In this document: positions 1-8,288 of the stretch, in pieces
Layout of the letters: every line of letters begins with the position of its first letter
Numbering within the stretch: position 1 is the first letter of the stretch
Assembly: GCF_900454685.1 (NCBI RefSeq)
Contig: NZ_UATM01000032.1
Location: 434,001-498,000, forward strand
Direction: 5' to 3'
Length of the DNA: 64,000 nt
Origin: Peptoniphilus harei
Lineage (GTDB): Bacteria > Bacillota > Clostridia > Tissierellales > Peptoniphilaceae
Translations under genes and position numbers: made by a program
Notes under the pieces: generated by a model
Seen by the model: the letters and a program-made list of their open reading frames with translations, nothing else
The model's database searches: none
What the model was told of the DNA's origin: nothing

Positions 1-2
1 AC

Positions 3-179
3 AAGTGGATATTGTGTCCTGTATGTGGAAATAAAACACGATTAAAGATAAGGGAAGATACTGAATTAAAAAAATTCCCCCTCTATTGTCCGAAATGCAG
101 ACAAGAAAATTTAATTGAAATAAAGCAGTTCAAAGTAACTGTGATTACAGAGCCAGACGCAAAGACGCAGAGCCGATAA
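3..179 (+). CDS. Cysteine-rich KTR domain protein, 3' part (Tn916 accessory gene)
   Basis: An open frame enters from the left edge and ends at 177-179. The 58 visible residues carry two CPxC pairs (CPVC then, about 25 residues on, CPKC), spaced as in a small zinc ribbon, with the KTR tripeptide just after the first pair. This matches the small cysteine-rich KTR proteins usually found beside the tetracycline-resistance gene in Tn916-type elements. The function is unknown; zinc binding is inferred from the cysteine pattern. The start codon lies outside the window. The stop falls inside the left arm of the following hairpin. Confidence 0.75.
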   Translation, partial: KWILCPVCGNKTRLKIREDTELKKFPLYCPKCRQENLIEIKQFKVTVITEPDAKTQSR

Positions 180-213
180 AATGAGATTAATACAATCTCA
201 TTTTATCGGCTCT
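169..213. terminator. Perfect 20-bp inverted repeat, bidirectional terminator
   Basis: Positions 169-188 and 194-213 are perfect reverse complements around a 5-nt loop. The hairpin lies between the rightward KTR gene and the leftward orf9 gene, so it can end both transcripts. Only a short T stretch follows on the plus strand (TCTTTCC). Confidence 0.8.
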
Positions 214-238
214 TTCCGTTATGTATGGATTCTTTTAA

Positions 239-592
239 TTAGTCTTCGATGTTTCTTGCTTCGTTGATACCGCTGGCTAAAGATTCCATTAAGGATAGTT
301 CTTTGTCTGTAAAGCTATCCATGTATTTCTCTATCTGTAATCGTCGGGTGCTTTTTACCAAGTTATTAGCAGGTAAGAAAAATTCATCAACGGACACATC
401 AAGTAACGATACAAGGTCATAAAGAACTTGTATGCTGGGGTGTTGCCCTTTATTTTCAATATTAGTTAAGTACCGTGGGTCAATTTCAATCAATGCTCCC
501 ACTTGTTCACGAGTTAAACCTCGTTTCAATCGAGCTTCTTTAATGGCTAAACCAAAGGCTCTAAAATCATATTTATCTTCTTTTTTACGCAT
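239..592 (-). CDS. Tn916 orf9-type XRE/Cro-CI repressor
   Basis: A 117-residue protein with an N-terminal helix-turn-helix of the XRE type (about residues 14-70, with [21 protein letters not shown] as the HTH core) and a short helical C-terminus. It corresponds to Orf9 of Tn916, a proposed repressor of the orf7/orf8 regulatory transcript that drives xis-int and conjugation. It lies on the strand opposite orf7, and the divergent interval of about 500 bp between them should hold the promoters it controls. A G/A-rich SD (AGGTGG) sits a few bases upstream of the ATG. The repressor role is from Tn916 literature, not visible in sequence alone. Confidence 0.88.
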   Translation of the reverse strand: MRKKEDKYDFRAFGLAIKEARLKRGLTREQVGALIEIDPRYLTNIENKGQHPSIQVLYDLVSLLDVSVDEFFLPANNLVKSTRRLQIEKYMDSFTDKELSLMESLASGINEARNIED

Positions 593-796
593 AGTAGACC
601 ACCTCTATACATTTTATTGTTCCTACTGAATTAAAAACAGGTATAGAAAAACGTGTTATATGGTTTATAGGTTTATATTTAATAAAAAGCACTACTAAAC
701 GCCAATAAAAAAAACCGTTATATGGTAGTGCTATTTACGCTGTTAAAATATTGTATATTACTTCCAAATGGCGGTTTGTTGGAGGTCAACGTCGCC

Positions 797-868
797 ATGA
801 AGTACATCATATACAATAAATTTCCTTACATTGGGTTCTTGTCAAAAAAAGTCGTCTATCTGCAATAG
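797..868 (+). CDS. Possible 23-residue leader peptide
   Basis: ATG at 797 with GGAGG about 11 nt upstream, ending TAG at 866-868. The peptide is short and hydrophobic/basic (MKYIIYNKFP and on). It sits upstream of a terminator-like hairpin, so a leader-peptide role for attenuation is possible. It may equally be chance; I do not recognise a function. Confidence 0.3.
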   Translation: MKYIIYNKFPYIGFLSKKVVYLQ

Positions 869-920
869 ATAAGTACGTCCACCAATGTGGTTTTATAAAT
901 CATATAGATAGAATAACAGA

Positions 921-960
921 AGCATGTAAACAGAGAAATAAATCTGTTTATATGCTTTTT
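921..960 (+). terminator. Attenuator-like hairpin upstream of orf7
   Basis: Arms 921-934 and 943-956 pair over 14 bp with one G.U, followed by a run of T. It lies in the transcript leader of orf7-orf8-xis-int, so readthrough rather than termination would be needed to express them. Confidence 0.7.
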
Positions 961-1096
961 TGGCTATTCAGAACTTTTTTACAAAGTTTATTTATCAGTA
1001 ATGCAACAAATCCCCCTTTCACATTGGGACTAAGAGTGAAAGGAGATAAACGAGCAAGGCTCACTTCCTTTCCTAGACAGAAAGGGGGTGAGAAAC

Positions 1097-1519
1097 ATGA
1101 AACCATCTTCTTTTCAGACCACAATAGAAAATCAGTTTGACTATATCTGTAAACGTGCTATGGAAGACGAGCGAAAGAATTATATGCTTTATCTTTCAAG
1201 GATTGCAAAGCGTGAGGTGTCCTTTTCGGATGTTGGCGATTATCTTGTTAGCCAGTTTGCGACAACAGATAACTATTCAACTGACTTTCAGATTTTTACA
1301 CTCAATGGGTTATCAGTAGGCGTTGAAAATGATTTGTTGAGTGAAGCATTACGTGAGTTGCCAGACAAGAAACGTGAAATTCTACTGCTGTTTTACTTTA
1401 TGGACATGAGCGATTCAGAAATTGCAGACCTGTTGAAATTGAACCGTTCTACTGTCTATCGGCATAGAACCAGTGGACTAGCCTTAATTAAAAAGTTTAT
1501 GGAGGAATTTGAAGAATGA
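1097..1519 (+). CDS. Tn916 orf7-type sigma-70-like regulator
   Basis: A 140-residue protein starting at the ATG at 1097, six bases after the strong SD AAAGGGGGTG; the upstream GTG at 1088 lies within that SD and is not the start. The C-terminal half (about residues 85-135) carries a sigma-70 region 4/LuxR-like HTH (SEIADLLKLNRSTVYRHRTS). It matches Orf7 of Tn916, a positive regulator thought to increase transcription through orf8, xis, int and, in the circular form, the conjugation genes. Its stop overlaps the start of orf8 by 4 bp, indicating translational coupling. Confidence 0.88.
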   Translation: MKPSSFQTTIENQFDYICKRAMEDERKNYMLYLSRIAKREVSFSDVGDYLVSQFATTDNYSTDFQIFTLNGLSVGVENDLLSEALRELPDKKREILLLFYFMDMSDSEIADLLKLNRSTVYRHRTSGLALIKKFMEEFEE

Positions 1520-1746
1520 AAACACAATATCCTATGATTCCCTTTCCTCTCATTGTAAAGGCAACAGATGGCGATACCGAAGCGATTAACCAGATTCTAC
1601 ATCATTACAGAGGGTACATAACGAAGCGTTCCCTACGACTTATGAAAGATGAATATGGCAATCAAAGTATGGTCGTTGATGAAGTCTTACGTGGAAGAAT
1701 GGAAACCAGACTGATTACAAAGATTTTGTCATTTGAAATTAAGTAA
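1516..1746 (+). CDS. Tn916 orf8-type helix-turn-helix conjugation protein
   Basis: A 76-residue protein overlapping orf7 by ATGA. It opens with the segment FPLIVKATDGDTEAINQIL typical of the helix-turn-helix, conjugative-transposon-like family (the Tn916 Orf8 group), and resembles the N-terminal part of a sigma factor region 2. Acts with Orf7 in the regulatory operon by position; its own molecular function is not established. Full length for the family. Followed by about 460 bp without a gene before xis. Confidence 0.85.
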   Translation: MKTQYPMIPFPLIVKATDGDTEAINQILHHYRGYITKRSLRLMKDEYGNQSMVVDEVLRGRMETRLITKILSFEIK

Positions 1747-2206
1747 TATCCTCTCTCCTTTCGTGGAAGCGTGCTAAACCATTCCACGCTTCCCGAACAG
1801 GGAGGTTTGTTATTCCACCAAAGCATATTGAGCTTTCAATGTGTTTTGATAGGCTAACGAGCCATTGTTCTTTGAAAACTGAATAAAAGTAATCGAATAC
1901 GTTTCGATAAGAAAAGAGCCAACGGAACTAACCGCCATGACCTATCTTATAAAGATAGCGAGCGATTCATGTTAGTGATCCGAGAAGCAATCTTTAGCAG
2001 GATTGCCTGCAACGACATTCTTATCGTGATAATGATACTCCCATACAGTCAATAGTCCGAGCGTGATAAAACCGTCGCAGGCAATGAGTATGGCTACATG
2101 AGAACCATGCAGGGGTGGAACTCCCGTGAGCTTTGCTAAAGCTGTTCGATTGCTGGTAAAACAACTTTTATGAAATCCAAATAAGTGATTTGGAAAGGAG
2201 GATTTT
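1747..2206. other. Non-coding leader between orf8 and xis
   Basis: No plausible gene. It contains a 9-bp inverted repeat at 1765-1773/1785-1793 just after orf8, a likely stem-loop or terminator without a good T run, and a long moderately GC-rich stretch up to the xis SD (GGAAAGGAGG at 2193-2202). In Tn916 the region near xis includes Xis-binding direct repeats; I cannot delimit them here. Confidence 0.5.
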
Positions 2207-2410
2207 ATGAAGCAGACTGACATTCCTATTTGGGAACGTTATACCCTAACCATTGAAGAAGCGTCAAAATATTTTCGTATTGGCGAAAACAAGCTACGAC
2301 GCTTGGCAGAGGAAAATAAAAATGCAAATTGGCTGATTATGAATGGCAATCGTATTCAGATTAAACGAAAACAATTTGAAAAAATTATAGATACATTGGA
2401 CGCAATCTAG
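2207..2410 (+). CDS. xis: Excisionase Xis of Tn916
   Basis: A 67-residue protein recognised as Tn916 Xis: winged-helix excisionase with the motif [20 protein letters not shown]. It binds the ends of the element and bends DNA, stimulating excision by Int at the left end and inhibiting at the right. A strong SD (GGAAAGGAGG) lies about 6 nt upstream of the ATG. It is followed 81 bp later by int in the usual order, and the pair is probably cotranscribed. Confidence 0.95.
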
Positions 2411-2491
2411 CGTCGCCAAAGGGTCTTGTATATGATAAAATAGTATTAAGTCGTATCAAGGCTCTTTCCATAAAGGAAAGGAGCAAATGCC

Positions 2492-3709
2492 ATGTCAGAA
2501 AAAAGACGTGACAATAAAGGTCGAATCTTAAAGACTGGAGAGAGCCAACGAAAAGACGGAAGATACTTATACAAATATATAGATTCATTTGGAGAACCGC
2601 AATTTGTTTACTCGTGGAAACTTGTGGCTACAGACCGAGTACCAGCAGGAAAGCGTGATTGTATCTCACTTAGAGAGAAAATCGCAGAGTTACAGAAAGA
2701 CATTCATGATGGTATTGATGTTGTAGGAAAGAAAATGACACTCTGCCAGCTTTACGCAAAACAGAACGCTCAAAGACCAAAGGTTAGAAAAAACACTGAA
2801 ACTGGACGCAAATATCTTATGGATATTTTGAAGAAAGACAAGTTAGGTGTAAGAAGTATTGACAGTATTAAGCCATCAGACGCTAAAGAATGGGCGATTA
2901 GAATGAGTGAAGATGGATATGCTTATCAAACCATCAATAACTATAAGCGTTCTTTAAGGGCTTCATTCTATATTGCGATTGAAGACGATTGTGTTCGGAA
3001 GAATCCCTTTGACTTCCAGCTAAATACCGTCATTGATGATGATACTGTTCCTAAAGTCGCATTGACAACGGAGCAGGAAGAAAAGCTGTTATCCTTTGCG
3101 AAAGCTGATAAGACCTACAGCAAGAATTATGATGAAATCCTGATACTCTTAAAAACGGGTCTTCGTATTTCAGAGTTTGGCGGTCTGACACTTCCAGATT
3201 TGGATTTTGAAAATCGTCTTGTCAAGGTAGACCATCAGTTACTACGAGATACTGAAAATGGATACTACATTGAAACTCCCAAGACTAAAAGTGGCGAACG
3301 ACAAGTTCCTATGGTTGAAGAAGCCTATCAAGCGTTTCAGCGAGTGCTGGCGAATCGGAAGAACCGTAAATGTGTTGTGATTGATGGTTATAGTAATTTC
3401 CTTTTTCTCAATGGGAAAGACTATCCTAAAGTGGCAAGTGATTACAATGGTATGTTGAAAAACCTTGTCAAGAAATACAATAAATATCATGAGGATAAGC
3501 TACCCCATATCACTCCACACATTTTGCGTCATACGTTCTGCACTAACTATGCAAATGCAGGAATGAACCCAAAAGCATTGCAGTACATTATGGGGCATGC
3601 GAATATAAACATGACGCTGAACTATTACGCACATGCTACATTCGATTCTGCTATGGCAGAGATGAACCGCTTGGAAAAAAAGAAACAGCAGGAACGTCTT
3701 GTTGCTTAG
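2492..3709 (+). CDS. int: Tyrosine recombinase Int of Tn916
   Basis: A 405-residue integrase, the usual Tn916 length. The N-terminal arm-binding domain (residues about 1-75) precedes a core-binding domain (about 80-180) and the catalytic domain. Catalytic residues by my count are R225 (KTGLRISE), H343 and R346 (HILRH), H369 (MGHA) and nucleophile Y379 (LNYYAH), so the enzyme looks intact. It catalyses excision and integration of the element through coupling sequences. SD AGGAAAGGAG precedes the ATG. A hairpin at 3802-3842 follows and the transposon end lies within about 200 bp, as expected. Confidence 0.97.
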   Translation: MSEKRRDNKGRILKTGESQRKDGRYLYKYIDSFGEPQFVYSWKLVATDRVPAGKRDCISLREKIAELQKDIHDGIDVVGKKMTLCQLYAKQNAQRPKVRKNTETGRKYLMDILKKDKLGVRSIDSIKPSDAKEWAIRMSEDGYAYQTINNYKRSLRASFYIAIEDDCVRKNPFDFQLNTVIDDDTVPKVALTTEQEEKLLSFAKADKTYSKNYDEILILLKTGLRISEFGGLTLPDLDFENRLVKVDHQLLRDTENGYYIETPKTKSGERQVPMVEEAYQAFQRVLANRKNRKCVVIDGYSNFLFLNGKDYPKVASDYNGMLKNLVKKYNKYHEDKLPHITPHILRHTFCTNYANAGMNPKALQYIMGHANINMTLNYYAHATFDSAMAEMNRLEKKKQQERLVA

Positions 3710-3801
3710 TAGTACAGATGAATTTACTACTAATTTACCACTTCTGACAGTCAATTCATGAGGAAATATATAAGGAAACGTGAAGTATCTTCCAACAGTA
3801 A

Positions 3802-3842
3802 AAATGCTCGAAGCCCTTTAGAATAAGGATTTGCGAGCATTT
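3802..3842 (+). terminator. Inverted repeat after int
   Basis: AAATGCTCG at 3802-3810 pairs with CGAGCATTT at 3834-3842 over a 23-nt loop. It probably ends the int transcript or forms part of the terminal structure of the transposon; there is no strong T run. Confidence 0.5.
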
Positions 3843-4061
3843 AATGAGATTTAAAAGGATAATTAGAAATCTATGTTTTGTTTACTTATAAAAACTATTG
3901 GTCTAAAATAATTTTAAAACTTCTGAGATTCCTGCTTTTTAATCAAGAATAAAGACCGATGGCAAAATAAAATCTTATTAAAAGCCTGACTTAATAAAAT
4001 TAAATCCATTTTCATCATTTTTATAAGTTTTGTAGACTTTAACTTTCGATTATTTATCTTT

Positions 4062-4087
4062 AGGTCCAATATAGTGGACCTTTTTTT
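4062..4087 (+). terminator. Rho-independent terminator
   Basis: AGGTCCA (4062-4068) pairs with TGGACCT (4075-4081) and runs into seven T. It has no intact gene immediately upstream; Tn916 occupies that side. Confidence 0.75.
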
Positions 4088-4158
4088 AATTTCGTAAAAG
4101 TTTTTCATATTTTTTTCTCAACTAAGGCTCAATAAGTCCATGTCAAACATCAACTTTC

Positions 4159-4187
4159 TTGTAATTGAGCCAGTCTTAGCCTATAAT
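4159..4187 (+). promoter_or_regulatory. Candidate sigma-A promoter of cstA
   Basis: TTGTAA at 4159-4164, 17-nt spacer, TATAAT at 4182-4187. The ATG is 35 nt further on, with SD AAGGGGAGG in between. Confidence 0.6.
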
Positions 4188-4222
4188 CTTATAGGAAATA
4201 ATAAAAGTAAGGGGAGGAATTT

Positions 4223-5677
4223 ATGTTACTATTTATTATCGGAATTATTATTTTATTTGTTGGAGGTTTTTTCTACTCAAAATATGTAGAAAAGCAACTT
4301 CAACCAGACGATAGACCTACTCCAGCAGTATCAAAAGCTGACGGAGTTGACTATGTAGTGATGAGCGAAAAGAAGAACTGGCTTATCAACCTACTTAACA
4401 TTGCAGGAACTGGCCCTATACTTGGACCTATCCAAGGTATTTTATTTGGACCCATTGCCTTCTTGGCAATCCCATTAGGTTGTGTCTTCGCAGGTGCAGT
4501 CCACGATTACATGACAGGCTTCATCTCTATGAGAAATGGCGGGTCTCAAGTGCCAAAACTTGTTGGTAAGTATATTGGCGACGGCGTTCGTAAATTTTAT
4601 AATATCGTTATTGCCATCCTACTTCTCTTAACTGGTGTAGTTTTCGTTTACACACCTGGAGACTTAATTGCCAACGACGTCTTAAAGGTTGGTGTAGATT
4701 CTAATGTTATTTGGATTATCTACGCAGTGATCTTTGCCTACTACATCCTTTCAACTGTACTTCCTATTGACAAGCTAATTGGAAGAATATATCCACTATT
4801 TGGTGCCTTCTTAATTATCTCTGCCATTGGAGTATTTATTGGAATCTTTGTTAAGGGTTCTGGAGACCTTTCTTTTGCAAATTACGGTCTACTTGCAGAA
4901 CACCCACTTGGTCAAAGATTTATCCCATCCTTCTTTATAACAGTTGCATGTGGTATCCTATCAGGATTCCACGGTTCACAAGTTACTCTTGTGTCAAGAA
5001 CTGTTAAGTCAGAAGCAGAAGCTAAGACAACTTTCTACTCAACTATGATTGCAGAAGGTTTTATCGCAATGGTTTGGGCAGCTGGTGCCATGGTAATCTT
5101 CTCAACAGGAAGAGCTCCACTTGATACAGCTGGAACCCTAATGGTTGGAGAAATTTCAAAATACTTTATGGGAGACATTGGAGGATTACTTGCAGTTCTT
5201 GGAGTAATAGCACTACCTATCACTTCTGGTGACACTGCCTTTAGGTCTCTAAGACTAATAATCTCTGAAGAATTAAACATTGACCAAAGATCTGGCGCAA
5301 AGAGAGCTGGTCTTGCAGCAGTTTTATTTATACCTGCAATAGCAATCCTCTTCTTCGCTAAGTCAAACCCAAATGGATTTAACATGCTTTGGAGATACTT
5401 TGGATTCACAAACCAATTTGTAGCAATCTTTGCCCTAGCAGTTGCCACAATTTATCTAATCAACACTAACAAAAATTATTTAATAACTTTGATACCAGGA
5501 ATCTTCTACACATTTATAGTTTTCGCATTTATTATAAGTGAGAAAAAACTTGGACTTCGCTTGCCATTTACTATTGCCTATCCAGCAGCTGGAGTCCTAG
5601 CTATTGCTTACGCAATCTTTGTTGTTAAGACTGGTAAGAAGAATAAAACTAGAATTGAAACTACAAATCTAGAATAA
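4223..5677 (+). CDS. cstA: CstA-family transporter (carbon starvation protein A)
   Basis: A 484-residue, very hydrophobic protein with about 12-14 membrane segments. The family signatures ILGPIQGILFGP and AGAVHDYMTGF near residues 65-100 identify CstA, which imports peptides and/or pyruvate; the short form without a large C-terminal extension is common in Firmicutes. Start ATG at 4223 is preceded by SD AAGGGGAGG at 5-6 nt. It stands alone with its own promoter and a strong terminator. The exact substrate is not readable from sequence. It is the first intact chromosomal gene after the Tn916 end. Confidence 0.93.
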   Translation: MLLFIIGIIILFVGGFFYSKYVEKQLQPDDRPTPAVSKADGVDYVVMSEKKNWLINLLNIAGTGPILGPIQGILFGPIAFLAIPLGCVFAGAVHDYMTGFISMRNGGSQVPKLVGKYIGDGVRKFYNIVIAILLLLTGVVFVYTPGDLIANDVLKVGVDSNVIWIIYAVIFAYYILSTVLPIDKLIGRIYPLFGAFLIISAIGVFIGIFVKGSGDLSFANYGLLAEHPLGQRFIPSFFITVACGILSGFHGSQVTLVSRTVKSEAEAKTTFYSTMIAEGFIAMVWAAGAMVIFSTGRAPLDTAGTLMVGEISKYFMGDIGGLLAVLGVIALPITSGDTAFRSLRLIISEELNIDQRSGAKRAGLAAVLFIPAIAILFFAKSNPNGFNMLWRYFGFTNQFVAIFALAVATIYLINTNKNYLITLIPGIFYTFIVFAFIISEKKLGLRLPFTIAYPAAGVLAIAYAIFVVKTGKKNKTRIETTNLE

Positions 5678-5701
5678 ATTTAATTTAAAATCAAATGTTA
5701 A

Positions 5702-5737
5702 AGACCTGCAGAAATTAAAACTGCAGGTCTTTTTTTT
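5702..5737 (+). terminator. Terminator of cstA
   Basis: AGACCTGCAG (5702-5711) pairs perfectly with CTGCAGGTCT (5721-5730), followed by seven further T. Confidence 0.95.
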
Positions 5738-5780
5738 GAGGATTTATTTTTATTATTTTATGAATAAGAATTTAAGAAAT

Positions 5781-7397
5781 TTATTTTACAAGATCAAAGG
5801 CTGTTTGTGGAACATATACAGCTCTTGTGGAATAAATTGTAAGTCCACCAAGTTCAACTTTTTCACCATTTTTTATAGCGTAGTTCTTTGAAACAGGGAA
5901 GATAATCTTATCAGATCCCTTAGTAACTATAGCTTCATAATCATTTGGTCCCTTTACCTTAAATTCAACCTTGGCTCCCTTTTCTTCAAAGCCTCTTCTT
6001 ATAGGTTGGTAAAGTTCTTCTGTCAACTTATCAAGATCAATGTCAAGGACATCTTCCACGTATCTTCCAATTTCATAATTGTGAACTGTTCCAATTAGTC
6101 TCTTAGCATCCTTGGTAGTTGAGTAAGAATAAAGTCCTACATCTCCACCAACGTGACCTCCAGTTGTCCAAGCAATGTGACTTCTTGCTGAGATAACTCT
6201 TCCCATTGCTGAACCTGTGTCCTTTTCAGTCTTAATAAGATTTAACTCTTCTTCTGTAAGGTTCTTTATGCCAAAGTGCTTTTCCATTACTTCTCCCACA
6301 TTGGACTTGTCTTCCTTCACTTCTTCAGCAGCCTTTGTCACAGAAATTTTTGCAGATGAAATTATTTTTGTAAATTCATCAAGAGGAGCCTTGTCATAAC
6401 CCTTGGAAATGTTTCTGTGACCAAAAGTTATCCCACCAGTTCCATGGTCAGCAGCAATTAAAATTACTGTGTCCCCCTTTTCATCAGCAAAGTCTTTTGC
6501 AACTTTTACTGCATCATCAAAGGCTTTGATTTCGTGTATAAGAGCTACTGGGTCATTGGCATGAGCAGCCCAGTCAACTTCAGAACCTTCAACCATTAGG
6601 AAAAATCCCTTGTCATTTGTTGATAAAACTTCTAGAGCCTTGTCAGTCATTTCTGCAAGTGAAGGTTTGGTAGTCTTGTCCCTATCTATTTCATAAGGGA
6701 AGGACTTGTCTTCAAAAAGTCCCCAAAGTTTGTTGCCCTTTGATCCTTCTAGACCTTCCTTAGTAGTCACATAATCGTAACCCCTTGTCTTTATTTCAGA
6801 AATAAGATCTTCCTTGTCCTTTCTAGTTTCTTTACTTAAATAAGTGCTACCAGCACCTAGGACAAGGTCCATGTCTTGGTAAACTTGTTGTTCGCCAAGG
6901 TCTTCATAGTTATTTCTGTCAGGATTGTGGGCAGAAAAGTCAGCTGGAGTTGCGTGTTGGATATTTGATGTGGACACAATACCAGTGGATCTTCCACTTC
7001 TCTTTGCACCTTCAAGGACGTTGGCTATGGGTTGTTTAGCCCTTTCCTTGTCAAAGTTAGAAAATCCTGGCATGCCGTCTTTAGATGGATAAGAACCAAC
7101 AAAAGGAGATTCTGTCTTTATGCCAGTTGCCATGGCTGTTGCTGCTGGAGCAGAGTCGGCCATAGGTGTGTTGGCGTTGTTAGTCCTAACAAGGCCTGTT
7201 GCCATGTCGTCCATTACAAACTTCTTGTCCTTAGTCATCCATCTTGCAGTTGTAAGTGCTTCTACACTCATCCCATCTGGTATCATCACAATTACATTTT
7301 TTGCACTACCAAAATCTTTCTCTTGGGCAAATACAAGAGAAGGCGCCAAAGTCACTAGGGCAAGTGAAATTGACAAAGCTTTTTTTAATTTGTTCAT
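5781..7397 (-). CDS. Secreted alkaline phosphatase (PhoA family)
   Basis: A 538-residue protein with a Sec signal peptide (residues 1-24, ending VFAQ). It carries the alkaline phosphatase core: metal ligand D41 in MIPDGMS, nucleophile S82 in MADSAPAATAMATG, a later VEGSEVDWAAH segment, AADHG, and the GGHVGGDVGLYSY histidine near residue 415. These bind the metals and attack phosphate monoesters. The last ~80 residues (about 455-538) form an extra domain resembling the copper-amine-oxidase-like stalk domain, ending IYSTRAVYVPQTAF, which may attach it to the surface. SD AGGAGG precedes the ATG. It is monocistronic and releases phosphate outside the cell. Confidence 0.92.
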   Translation of the reverse strand: MNKLKKALSISLALVTLAPSLVFAQEKDFGSAKNVIVMIPDGMSVEALTTARWMTKDKKFVMDDMATGLVRTNNANTPMADSAPAATAMATGIKTESPFVGSYPSKDGMPGFSNFDKERAKQPIANVLEGAKRSGRSTGIVSTSNIQHATPADFSAHNPDRNNYEDLGEQQVYQDMDLVLGAGSTYLSKETRKDKEDLISEIKTRGYDYVTTKEGLEGSKGNKLWGLFEDKSFPYEIDRDKTTKPSLAEMTDKALEVLSTNDKGFFLMVEGSEVDWAAHANDPVALIHEIKAFDDAVKVAKDFADEKGDTVILIAADHGTGGITFGHRNISKGYDKAPLDEFTKIISSAKISVTKAAEEVKEDKSNVGEVMEKHFGIKNLTEEELNLIKTEKDTGSAMGRVISARSHIAWTTGGHVGGDVGLYSYSTTKDAKRLIGTVHNYEIGRYVEDVLDIDLDKLTEELYQPIRRGFEEKGAKVEFKVKGPNDYEAIVTKGSDKIIFPVSKNYAIKNGEKVELGGLTIYSTRAVYVPQTAFDLVK

Positions 7398-7553
7398 ACT
7401 TTCCTCCTAAGATTTATTACTTATAATCTAACAGAGGATTGTAAATGAAATATAAATAGTAAGTAAAAAATTTTTTAATTTTTTTAAAGCAAGAGGTCTT
7501 TAATTTTATTTGGAGAATATTTTCTAGATTCTATTTTAAAAGGACAAGAAAAA

Positions 7554-7571
7554 AGGACGCCTAAGCGCCCT
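7554..7571 (-). terminator. Terminator of hpf
   Basis: On the minus strand AGGGCGC and GCGTCCT pair around TTAG (one G.U), followed by a U-rich tail complementary to the A run at 7545-7553. Confidence 0.75.
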
Positions 7572-7591
7572 CACATTTTATATTATTAATA

Positions 7592-8119
7592 TTAAACTTC
7601 AATTTTACCGTAGTTTCCATCTTTTCTCTTGTAAACAATAGAAACTCCATCAGTATCCGCGTCTAAGAAAACGAAGAAATTGTGATTTAGAAGATCCATT
7701 TGTAGGATTGCTTCTTCTTCATCCATTGGGTTAAGTTCGAAGTTCTTTCTCTTTACAATCTTGTGTTCTGCTTCTTCCTTTGGTGGTTCTTTATCAAAAA
7801 GTTCGTCAAACCTAATTGTTTCGTTGTTTTGATATCTTCTCTTTAATTTAGTCTTGTGTTTTCTAATTTGTCTAGCAAGTGCATCCACAGCGTTGTCCAT
7901 TGAAGAGTACATGTCGTCTGTAGTTTCTTCTGCCCTAATAATTGTCTTTGGTAAAAATATTGTAGCTTCAACAGTTTGTTCATCTTTTATTGTAGAGAAA
8001 ACAAGCCTTGTTTCAACTTCTTCAGAAAAATATTTATCTAACCTGGAGAATTTTTTTTCTGCAATTTCCTTCAAAGATTCTGTAAGTTCAATGTTTTTTC
8101 CAACAAAGTTCAATAACAT
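7592..8119 (-). CDS. hpf: Ribosome hibernation-promoting factor, long form
   Basis: A 175-residue long-type HPF. The N-terminal S30AE/RaiA domain (about residues 1-105) binds the decoding region of the 30S subunit; the C-terminal domain (about 120-175, with VKRKNFELNPMDEEEAILQM) mediates 100S ribosome dimerisation. I place the start at the ATG at 8119, nine bases after AAGGAGA; the in-frame GTG at 8128 touches that SD and is unlikely. Known role: ribosome storage in stationary phase. It is monocistronic with a terminator at 7554-7571. Confidence 0.95.
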   Translation of the reverse strand: MLLNFVGKNIELTESLKEIAEKKFSRLDKYFSEEVETRLVFSTIKDEQTVEATIFLPKTIIRAEETTDDMYSSMDNAVDALARQIRKHKTKLKRRYQNNETIRFDELFDKEPPKEEAEHKIVKRKNFELNPMDEEEAILQMDLLNHNFFVFLDADTDGVSIVYKRKDGNYGKIEV

Positions 8120-8288
8120 AAATGTCACTCTCCTTTTTCTTTGCTTAATATTTACCCAAAAATTTACAAATATATCATTTTATTTAATTAACATCATAAA
8201 CTCGTGAAATGTACAATTAAAACTATTCTTGATATAATTAGCATGAATAAAGCAAAAAATAATTTTGATTTTTTAAGGTTGTGATCTT

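Larger units (their letters stand above)
593..1096. promoter_or_regulatory. orf9-orf7 divergent control region of Tn916
   Basis: A 504-bp interval without a large gene. It holds the orf9 promoter side on the left, a candidate 23-codon leader ORF at 797-868, a terminator-like hairpin at 921-960 and the SD of orf7. In Tn916 this interval is where transcription started upstream is attenuated before the recombination genes; I can see the hairpin but no measured promoter. Confidence 0.6.
1..3895. mobile_element. Right-hand part of a Tn916/Tn1545-family conjugative transposon
   Basis: The gene order KTR protein, orf9 (opposite strand), orf7, orf8, xis, int is the known right end of Tn916-family elements, and the Xis and Int proteins look like textbook Tn916 versions. 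The element enters from the left edge, so its conjugation and cargo genes are outside the window. The right boundary is placed near 3,880-3,900, after the last terminator-like hairpin and a T-rich/A-rich stretch typical of the coupling region; the exact base cannot be fixed without an empty site. Base composition and codon use are visibly less AT-rich than in the chromosome that follows. Confidence 0.92.
3843..4222. other. Transposon/chromosome junction and cstA upstream region
   Basis: About 380 bp without a convincing gene. The left part contains the transposon end and its AT-rich target. The middle holds a rightward terminator-like hairpin at 4062-4087 that probably belonged to a gene now separated or lost on the left. 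The right end holds the cstA promoter at 4159-4187 and SD. A leftward 64-codon frame here starts inside the hairpin and is not credible. Confidence 0.5.

Noticed and set aside
3914..4108. A leftward 64-codon frame after the transposon end
   Set aside because: Its start lies in a terminator stem, it has no SD, and its codon use is that of random AT-rich DNA.
5035..5448. Long leftward frame over cstA
   Set aside because: Antisense shadow of a well-supported membrane gene.
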